Origin: Planctomycetaceae bacterium
Lineage (GTDB): Bacteria; Planctomycetota; Planctomycetia; Pirellulales; Thermoguttaceae
Length of the DNA stretch: 5,892 bases
Direction of reading: 5' to 3'
Assembly: GCA_031283515.1 (NCBI GenBank)
Contig: JAITBS010000270.1
Span: 1 to 5,892, forward strand
The notes under the pieces are model-generated. The model searched no databases. It was not told the origin of the DNA and worked only from the letters and a program-made list of their open reading frames with translations. The position numbers and the translations under genes were made by a program. Numbering within the stretch: the stretch's first letter is position 1; each line of letters begins with the position of its first letter. Below are positions 1 to 4,579 of the stretch, one piece after another.

Positions 1-16
1 CTTCGATGATTAAAAT

Positions 17-102
17 TCTGTCTTTCAGACAGAGGAATGTTCGTTGTACGAGTCCGCAGGTCGATGACCTGCGGTTATGAAAATCACACCCCTGTCGGGG
101 TG
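17..102. repeat. Cluster of three adjacent palindromes (REP-like extragenic element)
   Basis: Three hairpins occur in 86 bp. The first has arms TCTGTC / GACAGA at 17-22 and 28-33. The second is a perfect 9-bp stem CCGCAGGTC / GACCTGCGG at 54-62 and 66-74 with a 3-nt loop. The third is a 6-bp stem CACCCC / GGGGTG at 87-92 and 97-102 with loop TGTC. The second and third are far more GC-rich than the surroundings. The layout resembles REP/BIME-type repeats, which are often spread by RAYT transposases. Only one copy is visible here, so repetitiveness in the genome is inferred. The element may continue beyond the left edge. Confidence 0.6.
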
Positions 103-180
103 AAAATCGAAAAACAAAAATGCCACTGATAGATTACTGAAAGTTAAAGGGAGAAAATAATTCGTAACTGTTTATTTTTA

Positions 181-211
181 GTCCGCAGATTGCGCAGATA
201 TCCGCAGATTA
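181..211 (+). repeat. Dispersed CCGCAGATTAC-type repeat, left-end copy
   Basis: The segment starts GTCCGCAGATTGCGCAGATA and continues TCCGCAGATTA. It contains three slightly varied CGCAGAT words about 10-11 bases apart, matching the copy at 4368-4398. Just beyond it, bases 219-233 (GAGAATTACGAAACA) are the exact reverse complement of 4476-4490, so the flanks of these two copies also share sequence. Confidence 0.75.
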
Positions 212-338
212 TTTTATTGAGAATTACGAAACAGACAAAATTACAAAACAACGAAAAAGAGAACCGGCTATAAATATTCAACCCAAAAGGTCGGTTTATT
301 GCCGTTTCGGTAAAAACTCCGCTTGCGAATCTGCGAAA

Positions 339-407
339 CTCTGCGTAATCTGTGGACTAAATACTCTGCGTAATCTGCGGACTAAATACTTTGCGTAATC
401 TGCGGAC
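339..407 (-). repeat. Tandem array of a 25-bp unit (2.8 copies) of the dispersed repeat
   Basis: There are two full 25-bp copies at 339-363 and 364-388 and a 19-bp partial copy at 389-407. They differ by only two substitutions: T or C in CTGYGGAC, and CTCTGCG or CTTTGCG. Each contains TGCGTAATCTGCGGAC or near. A shorter fragment (GCGAATCTGCGAAA) precedes them at 325-338. The copies are contiguous, with no spacers, so this is not a CRISPR array. It is the minus-orientation form of the motif at 181-211 and 4368-4398. Confidence 0.88.
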
Positions 408-431
408 GTTATTGGGATAACTGAAAGAACA

Positions 432-482
432 AAAACCAAAAAGGCGAAATTCATTGAGCATGAAGATCGCATTTTTGGTTTT
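432..482 (-). terminator. Probable terminator hairpin downstream of the lipoprotein gene
   Basis: The inverted repeat has arms 432-446 and 468-482 (AAAACCAAAAAGGCG / CGCATTTTTGGTTTT), complementary at 14 of 15 positions, with a 21-nt loop. On the minus strand the descending arm reads CGCCTTTTTGGTTTTTG, so the T-rich tail is part of the stem, as in many AT-rich genomes. It lies about 30 bp after the lipoprotein stop codon. The long loop keeps confidence moderate. Confidence 0.5.
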
Positions 483-513
483 ATCAATTTAATTGCAATG
501 AATTTTGGCGGGA

Positions 514-735
514 TTAAATAATTCCGCCGTGAGTTCGGTAAGGAGTCATGTGGCTTGGTTGGTCGAGCAACCAGAGTCGTTCCCATTCGTCGTGGATTAG
601 GCGGAAGTTTTCCGAATTATAGATCAATTGTTTATCCCGTCTCGTTGTATCTCCAGAGTACATTGGAATTAGGCATCCGGTCGAACTCATTAAGGTAATC
701 ACCAAAAAGATTGCCAATACAAATTTATACAACAT
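514..735 (-). CDS. Small predicted lipoprotein (73 residues), function unknown
   Basis: The protein begins MLYKFVLAIFLVITLMSSTGC, a lipoprotein signal peptide: a short charged start, a hydrophobic core of about 13 residues, and a lipobox-like S-T-G-C with the lipid-bearing Cys at residue 21. The position -3 Ser makes the lipobox slightly weak. The mature part is only 53 residues, has no further membrane segment, and ends in a distinctive tract. That tract has D-E-W-E-R-L-W at 49-55, then D-Q-P-S-H-M-T-P-Y at 58-66, then R-T-H-G-G-I-I at the terminus. From memory, similar short W-E-R...D-x-P-x-H-x-T...H-G-G-I tails occur in planctomycete hypothetical proteins, but I cannot confirm this here and know no function. 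The strong ribosome binding site suggests high expression. It follows the HU gene on the same strand after 232 bp and may share its transcript or have its own promoter. Confidence 0.85.
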   Translation of the reverse strand: MLYKFVLAIFLVITLMSSTGCLIPMYSGDTTRRDKQLIYNSENFRLIHDEWERLWLLDQPSHMTPYRTHGGII

Positions 736-739
736 AATA

Positions 740-746
740 CTCCTCC
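740..746 (-). promoter_or_regulatory. Strong Shine-Dalgarno that fixes the lipoprotein start
   Basis: GGAGGAG on the minus strand lies 4 nt before the ATG at 733-735. The frame stays open to an ATG at 795, but that longer start lacks such a site and would bury the signal peptide behind 20 extra residues. The shorter start is therefore chosen. Confidence 0.85.
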
Positions 747-967
747 GTGAAAACTCCGAATCAATAACACCTACCATTTGGGGGAAAAAACACAAACCAT
801 TTAGCTAAAATAATCCTAAAACCTTAAGATTTTATCGGAAATATTTTATCTGAAACTGAAGAAAACTTCTTTGTTGTTTGTCGTAATATCCCAAAAATCA
901 TTATTATTGTCGGAAAAATTTATTTGGGGAGGGTAAATTATTTAGTCAAATTACCTATTTTGGCTTT

Positions 968-1261
968 TTATTTAGTAGTATTTAGTAGAGAGTGTACTTT
1001 TTCTTCCATAACCTTACCGGCTTTGAAAGTAACAACGCATTTTTCTTTGACGAAAACTTCTTCACCGGTTTTCGGGTTCCGTGCTTTGCGGGCGTTTCGA
1101 ACTTTTACCTCAAAAACACCGAAGTTACGAAGTTCAATTCTCCCGTCCTCCGCAACAGTTTCAATAATCGTGTCGAACGTCTTCTGTACGATTTCTTTAG
1201 TTTTCAACTGGGTCAAACCGAGTTTGTCGGAAATAGAGCGAACAATTTCTTTTTTTGTCAT
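968..1261 (-). CDS. hup: HU/IHF-family DNA-binding protein
   Basis: This 97-residue nucleoid-associated protein has the usual length for HU. It works as a dimer that bends DNA and helps in packaging, replication, recombination and repair. The N-terminal helical dimerisation part is MTKKEIVRSISDKLGLTQLK through about residue 38. The strand region GRIELRNFGVFEVKVRNA (40-57) leads into the DNA-clasping arm. The arm carries the conserved tip RNPKTGEEV at 61-69, where Pro63 is the residue that wedges between base pairs. The C-terminal VTFKAGKVMEEKV (77-89) closes the fold. HU and IHF subunits cannot be separated by eye, and homodimeric HU is the default. The start at 1261 is set by the ribosome binding site and by alignment to the family's usual N-terminus. 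A promoter is predicted about 100 bp upstream. No clear terminator follows, so transcription may continue into the lipoprotein gene 232 bp downstream. Confidence 0.95.
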   Translation of the reverse strand: MTKKEIVRSISDKLGLTQLKTKEIVQKTFDTIIETVAEDGRIELRNFGVFEVKVRNARKARNPKTGEEVFVKEKCVVTFKAGKVMEEKVHSLLNTTK

Positions 1262-1265
1262 AATT

Positions 1266-1271
1266 CACCTC
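1266..1271 (-). promoter_or_regulatory. Ribosome binding site of the HU gene
   Basis: GAGGTG on the minus strand lies 4 nt before the ATG at 1259-1261. It supports this start and contrasts with the mla and DedA genes, which have no visible Shine-Dalgarno sequence. Confidence 0.75.
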
Positions 1272-1358
1272 AAACGTTAAAAAGTAAACCTCCGAAACAA
1301 GAAACGAAGGCAGTTCCCTTGAAAAACCAAAACAGGAATTTGTAAAATACAGAGAAAA

Positions 1359-1387
1359 AGTTTAACCTTGTTTTATGTTAAAATCAA
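1359..1387 (-). promoter_or_regulatory. Predicted sigma70-like promoter of the HU gene
   Basis: On the minus strand TTGATT (plus 1382-1387, 4/6 match to TTGACA) is followed after exactly 17 bp by TAAACT (plus 1359-1364, 4/6 match to TATAAT). Transcription would start near 1352, leaving a leader of about 90 nt before the HU ATG. Spacing and position are good and the match quality is moderate. Confidence 0.42.
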
Positions 1388-1419
1388 GTCCCCGTTAGAA
1401 TTCCTACCGAAAAAAGAAA

Positions 1420-1566
1420 TCGGTATCTATTCCGTCGTGATCGTTCCGTCGTGATCTTATTTTGTAACTATTCAGTGAATATTCAGTGAAAATTCAGTGA
1501 AAATTTTCTTCTTCATCCCGAAGTGGTGAAAAAGAAAAATCAAAAAGACGACGGAATAGTTACCGA
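1420..1566. repeat. Inverted repeat of about 20 bp enclosing tandem repeats
   Basis: Bases 1420-1439 (TCGGTATCTATTCCGTCGTG) and 1547-1566 are complementary at 18 of 20 positions. Inside are two tandem copies of a 14-bp unit, TTCCGTCGTGATC plus G or T, at 1430-1443 and 1444-1457. There are also three copies of an 11-bp unit, ATTCAGTGAAA or near, at 1470-1480, 1481-1491 and 1492-1502, and the hairpin at 1504-1538. The outer arms with the inner hairpin resemble a compact nested secondary structure. Confidence 0.78.
1504..1538 (-). terminator. Possible weak terminator or stable hairpin downstream of the DedA-type gene
   Basis: The arms are 1504-1517 and 1525-1538, a 14-position stem with one C-A mismatch and one G-T wobble, and the loop is CCGAAGT. 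Read on the minus strand, the stem is followed by TTTTC. It lies about 90 bp after the DedA stop codon and before the HU promoter, the right place for a terminator. The stem is A-T rich and the T run is only four long, so this is tentative. Confidence 0.38.
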
Positions 1567-1570
1567 AAAA

Positions 1571-1587
1571 TTGCGTAATCTGCGGAC
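1571..1587 (-). repeat. Dispersed CCGCAGATTACGC-type repeat, short copy near the DedA stop
   Basis: TTGCGTAATCTGCGGAC is identical to bases 391-407 in the left-end tandem array. On the opposite strand it reads GTCCGCAGATTACGCAA, matching the copies at 181 and 4368. It lies about 40 bp from the DedA stop. A second partial fragment of the word (CCGCAG) follows at about 1596-1617. Confidence 0.72.
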
Positions 1588-1627
1588 GGAAAATTCCGCA
1601 GAAACTGAGCCGCAGAATAATTAACCG

Positions 1628-2239
1628 TTATTTAATAAAATACTTAATGCCGACAAAGCCGACGATAAGGAGAATTGTTAAGATGATCACGCAATAATTG
1701 AAATATTTTTCGATATGAATTTTAATGGAGGGTCCGAAGAAAAAGAGAAGCAGGGCAACAAGATAGAACCGTAAACCGCGCCCAATAACAGAAGCAAGAA
1801 ACAACGTGAAAAGTGAAATTTGGCAAACTCCTGCCGCAATAGTAAAAATTTTATAGGGAATTAGAGTGAATGCGGCAATAAAAACAGCCCAGAAATCGTA
1901 TGTGTGATACAAATTTTCTACTCTGCTGAAACTTTCTTGGCTGAAAATGTAAGTAAAGAAAAAATCATGAGTTGTTTCCCAAAGTTTGAGCCCGATGTAA
2001 TATCCGAGAATTGCTCCGAGAACGGAACCGATCAGACTAATTGTGGCGTACCAGAAGGCGCGGCGCGGTTTACTCACGGATAGAGCAATTTGTAACACAT
2101 CCGGCGGAACCGGAAAAAAGGAACTTTCCATAAACGCCAGCACAAAAAGAACCGGACTACCATACGGAGTTTCCGCCCACGAAAGAACCCAATCGTAAAG
2201 TTGACGAATCGAACGTGTTAGATAATGAATTATGTTCAT
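1628..2239 (-). CDS. DedA/VTT-superfamily membrane protein, YqaA type
   Basis: This 203-residue protein is a complete polytopic inner-membrane protein. Hydrophobic segments lie at about 28-55, 62-85, 115-138, 142-169 and 181-199. Landmarks of the DedA (SNARE-associated/VTT) fold are visible. These are the re-entrant-loop motif MESSFFPVPPDV at 37-48 with Glu38 and Asp47, the Gly-rich GSVLGAILGYYIG at 71-83, the second loop FTLIPYKIFTIAAGV at 124-138, and the conserved GRGLRF at 153-158. FFPVPPD and IPYK are characteristic of the small YqaA branch. DedA-superfamily members such as DedA and UptA recycle undecaprenyl phosphate, and eukaryotic VTT proteins scramble phospholipids. The substrate of YqaA itself is not established, so lipid translocation is inferred. 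The start is ATG at 2237-2239 with no Shine-Dalgarno sequence. There is a 309-bp gap from mlaD, so co-transcription is uncertain, though the lipid-transport theme is shared. Confidence 0.93.
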   Translation of the reverse strand: MNIIHYLTRSIRQLYDWVLSWAETPYGSPVLFVLAFMESSFFPVPPDVLQIALSVSKPRRAFWYATISLIGSVLGAILGYYIGLKLWETTHDFFFTYIFSQESFSRVENLYHTYDFWAVFIAAFTLIPYKIFTIAAGVCQISLFTLFLASVIGRGLRFYLVALLLFFFGPSIKIHIEKYFNYCVIILTILLIVGFVGIKYFIK

Positions 2240-2548
2240 AAATATTTGAAATTTTGCTTTGGGGTACTATTTTAACGTTTTTTGCCAATCACCAATTTGA
2301 TTTGTTCACGAATGGAGATTAGAAACCAAAAAACAACATAAGATATACGGTGTGTCTTTATAAAAATTACTTTCATCATCATTCAGTGGAATTTTTTATA
2401 ACACGAACCACACAAAATAACACGAAAAGAGTCAAAACAAAAATTTTGTATTTTTCGTGCTATTTTGTGTGTTTCGTGTTGTAAAATATAAAACATCATC
2501 AATATGACTACAAGAGGTATCAATTCGTAATTTTATGTGACTAATTAC
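2240..2548. other. 309-bp intergenic region between mlaD and the DedA-type gene
   Basis: No gene is apparent. The main content is the large inverted repeat at 2394-2486, flanked on both sides by CATCATC words (2374 and 2493 areas). The 150 bp nearest the DedA start (2240-2393) are AT-rich. They contain TTGGCA- and TAAAAT-like hexamers on the minus strand, but at unsuitable spacing, so no promoter is called. Confidence 0.65.
2394..2486. repeat. Long imperfect inverted repeat (35-bp arms) between the mlaD and DedA genes
   Basis: The arms are 2394-2428 and 2452-2486. The central 29 bp of each (2400-2428, beginning AACACGAACCACACAAAA, and 2452-2480) are complementary at 27 of 29 positions. One further G-T wobble and five A-T pairs extend the outer end. 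The 23-nt spacer contains its own small palindrome (ACAAAA / TTTTGT at 2437-2449). The right arm itself is a quasi-direct repeat (TTTCGTGCTATTTTGTGTGTTTCGTG). As RNA, both strands could form a long, nearly unbroken hairpin. It lies about 60 bp past the mlaD stop, so it could protect the mRNA 3' end or slow transcription. The tails are not good T-tracts, so I do not call it an intrinsic terminator. Confidence 0.85.
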
Positions 2549-4189
2549 CTATTCTTTTTCAATTGTGTACGAAGTTTGTTGATAGACCGGTTCTTCGTTT
2601 TCGGCAATCGTGTAACGCGGATCAATATGAACGATTCGTCCTTCTTCGGGAATTGCGATATTTTCCGATGTTCTCATTCTGTTTGGAGTTGTTCGCAATA
2701 CTTGATGTTCACTGTTATTCTCCGAAAAAAACGAGGGCAACAGCGAATGGATTCGCCGTTCCAGTGTTAAACGGGCAGACTTGAACTTTGGTAACGATTT
2801 GATCTTGGGTAAAGCCGGTTTTAGAATCTGCGATTCCGTTTCGATAATTGTTTTTGTTGGAAATTCTTCAATCATGATTTCATCCGATTGGGGCATTTCC
2901 ATCGTATCCGGTTGAACTTCCTGATTGAAAGACTCCCAATCACACAACGTATCACTTCCAAGACCATCGCCCCAAAATGGAAGCGAAGATTTGACCGGCG
3001 GTTGTTTGCGAATCAGATTCCGAATAAAAATCGCCGGATCTCGGGCTGCTTTATCTGTCAGGATGTTGATGTTTCTCGTAATCGGTTTAATGTCGGTTCG
3101 TAACATTTTATCGACTTCATCCGTAATTTGTTCGATATTATCAAGAGTTGTCAGTAATTTTTCATACATTTCCGGATCACGCATAAGTTTTTTAACCGTT
3201 CCGTCGGCGTTACGAAATCCTTCGACAATCGTTGTCAATTCGCTAAAAAGCGAATCCAGTTTTACCGCACTCTTTTTGAGTGTTGCGACAAATTCAGGAA
3301 CATCATCTTGAACACTATCCGTGATTTTCGATACACTTTCAAGAACCCGTTCGGCTTTTTCAAGTCCGCGAACAATTTTTTCCATTGAAACATTACCGCG
3401 TTCGACTAGTGAACGAGCATCTTGGACGAATAGGTTCGAACCATCAATCAGTGTCCGTGAACGATCAACAAGCTCAGGAATATCAGCAACAAATTTACGT
3501 ACATTTTTTTGAATAACCGGATCACCAATAAATTTATTTCCTTCATCAGCGAACTGGTTCATTGATTTCATTGTCGCCCGCATTTCGTTGAACGTGTCTT
3601 CAAATAAGGTTCGCCGAGCTTGTAACTCCTCCGAATTTCCGAAAAAGGAATTGATCTGATCAAGAAAATTGCTCACTCGGACAGTAATATTGCTAAACTG
3701 AACCGCAGCATCGGATACACTGTTAATCGCTTTGGTCAAATCACCTTCAATACTGGAAAATCCGTTCATTAAATCCAACGGCATTCCGCCAACCAACGGT
3801 TTATCAGGATCAATTTCCTCAATTTTACCGGTAAAATTTGCCTTTTTGACAAATTCCAACGAGGCTTCGCCCATGATAACAGTTTGGCGGATATGACATT
3901 CTTCATTAGTGTACAGTTTTCGTGCTTTGGAAATACGAACCGATACTTCAACTTCCCGATCCTGATCTACCAATTGAACATTCGAAACACGCCCGATTGT
4001 CACTCCATTTTTAAACACCGGTGAATTACGGCTAATTCCCGGTGTTCGCTGGAACCGAACCTTGACCGTGTATTCGCCGCCAAGATTGACAATTGACTGC
4101 TTACCAAAAAATACCATCAAAACGACAAGACCAATCAATGCCGCAAGAACCATGATACCAATCCGAAATTCACGCTGTTGAGTATTCAT
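2549..4189 (-). CDS. mlaD: MlaD/MCE-domain protein with long helical extension, substrate-binding part of a lipid ABC transporter
   Basis: This 546-residue protein is anchored in the inner membrane by one N-terminal helix (about residues 10-28, GIMVLAALIGLVVLMVFFG). A single MCE domain follows at about 39-116 (YTVKVRFQRTPGISRNSPVFKN onward, with GVTIGRV and MGEASLEF). The MCE family forms hexameric rings that pass phospholipids through a central pore. Residues 150-385 are rich in heptad-like hydrophobic spacing and probably form long helices, which could build a periplasmic tube. This stretch contains DGTVKKLMRDPEMYEKLL, a phrase typical of long MlaD-like proteins. Residues 400-546 are a Pro/Glu/Ser-rich, probably disordered tail. 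E. coli MlaD is only about 180 residues, so this belongs to the long single-MCE type. The start is ATG at 4187-4189, placed just before the membrane helix, with no Shine-Dalgarno sequence. The stop is TAG. The MlaF ATPase upstream on the same strand supports the role. Confidence 0.93.
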   Translation of the reverse strand: MNTQQREFRIGIMVLAALIGLVVLMVFFGKQSIVNLGGEYTVKVRFQRTPGISRNSPVFKNGVTIGRVSNVQLVDQDREVEVSVRISKARKLYTNEECHIRQTVIMGEASLEFVKKANFTGKIEEIDPDKPLVGGMPLDLMNGFSSIEGDLTKAINSVSDAAVQFSNITVRVSNFLDQINSFFGNSEELQARRTLFEDTFNEMRATMKSMNQFADEGNKFIGDPVIQKNVRKFVADIPELVDRSRTLIDGSNLFVQDARSLVERGNVSMEKIVRGLEKAERVLESVSKITDSVQDDVPEFVATLKKSAVKLDSLFSELTTIVEGFRNADGTVKKLMRDPEMYEKLLTTLDNIEQITDEVDKMLRTDIKPITRNINILTDKAARDPAIFIRNLIRKQPPVKSSLPFWGDGLGSDTLCDWESFNQEVQPDTMEMPQSDEIMIEEFPTKTIIETESQILKPALPKIKSLPKFKSARLTLERRIHSLLPSFFSENNSEHQVLRTTPNRMRTSENIAIPEEGRIVHIDPRYTIAENEEPVYQQTSYTIEKE

Positions 4190-4316
4190 AATTTTTTGTT
4201 CATAATTTAATTGGTTTTTTGTACAAAATCAATCCATTCGGAAAAACGGAAAAAGAACGATTAACAAGTTACGGAAAAATTCCCTTTAATTATACAAAAT
4301 TATTGTTATTCCGGTG

Positions 4317-4344
4317 CTTATATCGTAACGGTTTCTTTTATGAA
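4317..4344 (-). promoter_or_regulatory. Possible sigma70-like promoter for the mlaD gene
   Basis: On the minus strand a -35-like TTCATA (plus 4339-4344, 4/6 match to TTGACA) and a -10-like TATAAG (plus 4317-4322, 5/6 match) are separated by 16 bp. This would give an untranslated leader of about 120 nt before the mlaD ATG. A perfect TATAAT also occurs at 4289-4294 but lacks a recognisable -35 at the right spacing. The 390-bp gap after mlaF makes an independent promoter plausible, but AT-rich DNA yields such matches by chance. Confidence 0.28.
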
Positions 4345-4367
4345 CGGTTCGAAACTTCGTTCAAATT

Positions 4368-4398
4368 GTCCGCAGATTACACAGATTTTCACTGATTA
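4368..4398 (+). repeat. Dispersed CCGCAGATTAC-type repeat, copy in the mlaF-mlaD gap
   Basis: The segment starts GTCCGCAGATTACACAGATT and continues with a degenerate repeat of the same CNGATTA word (CACTGATTA). It matches the copy at 181-211 in sequence and orientation. It matches the copies at 339-407 and 1571-1587 as reverse complements. It is intergenic like all the others. Internally it is a short quasi-repeat of about 10-11 bases (CGCAGATTA, CACAGATTT, CACTGATTA). Confidence 0.75.
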
Positions 4399-4579
4399 TT
4401 TTAAAACGTTTATTGAATTTGAATAAAATCGTATCTTTAGTTTTTATCTCTTTTCGTATGTTTTATTATTTTGTTTGTTTCGTAATTCTCGGAAAAATAA
4501 TCTCCAAAAACTACGACTAAATATTGGCGAATATCTGTATTCTCTTCGGATTCGGCTGATAAAAATAGACCGTTACATT

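Larger units (their letters stand above)
1..513. other. Left-end 513-bp non-coding stretch
   Basis: No gene can be supported. From the left it holds the palindrome cluster (17-102), an AT-rich filler, the dispersed repeat copy at 181-211, more AT-rich filler, the 25-bp tandem array (339-407), and the lipoprotein terminator region (432-507). Open frames through the arrays only translate repeat units. Confidence 0.7.
1262..1627. other. 366-bp repeat-rich intergenic region between the DedA-type and HU genes
   Basis: No gene is apparent. From right to left it holds a copy of the dispersed repeat (1571-1587), an inverted repeat with internal tandem repeats and a hairpin (1420-1566), the predicted HU promoter (1359-1387), and the HU leader. 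The leader carries a second GGAGG-like purine stretch about 30 nt above the true HU ribosome binding site, but no usable start codon follows it. Confidence 0.7.
4190..4579. other. 390-bp intergenic region between mlaF and mlaD
   Basis: No gene is apparent. The region holds one copy of the dispersed CCGCAGATTAC-type repeat (4368-4398), the possible promoter described separately, and a 15-bp sequence at 4476-4490. That 15-mer, TGTTTCGTAATTCTC, is the exact reverse complement of bases 219-233 near the left end. No convincing terminator follows mlaF, so read-through from mlaF into mlaD remains possible. Such a wide gap is unusual for paired mla genes, which normally abut or overlap. Confidence 0.7.

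Noticed and set aside
3..80. Open frame on plus strand entering from the left edge, with an ATG at 6
   Set aside because: It runs straight through two palindromes and stops soon after. Its codons are dictated by the hairpins, and I recognise no protein family.
339..407. CRISPR-like repeat array
   Set aside because: The 25-bp copies are contiguous with no spacers, and no cas-like gene is in the window.
296..586. A 96-codon open frame on the minus strand
   Set aside because: Much of it (Y-A-K-Y-L-V-R-R-L-R-R-V type text) is translation of the 25-bp tandem array. It overlaps the lipoprotein gene's 3' end and has no ribosome binding site or family resemblance.
736..795. Longer N-terminus of the lipoprotein starting at 795
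   Set aside because: It would add 20 residues in front of a standard signal peptide and lacks the strong GGAGGAG site seen at 740-746.
932..955. Hairpin after the HU gene as its terminator
   Set aside because: The stem (GGTAA / TTACC with a mismatch) is short and no T-run follows on the minus strand.
924..1345. Two plus-strand open frames of about 117 codons
   Set aside because: Both are antisense to the HU gene, which has clear family motifs and a ribosome binding site.
2282..2288. TTGGCA as a -35 box for the DedA-type gene
   Set aside because: The nearest -10-like words lie only 8 or 13 bp away, too close for a normal promoter.
2537..3512. Several plus-strand frames (2537-2770, 2563-2784, 2888-3103, 2925-3311, 3321-3512)
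   Set aside because: All are antisense to the well-supported MCE protein gene, and their translations show no domain.
3769..3951. A 60-codon minus-strand frame inside mlaD
   Set aside because: It is an alternative frame of the MCE domain coding sequence with no independent start signal.
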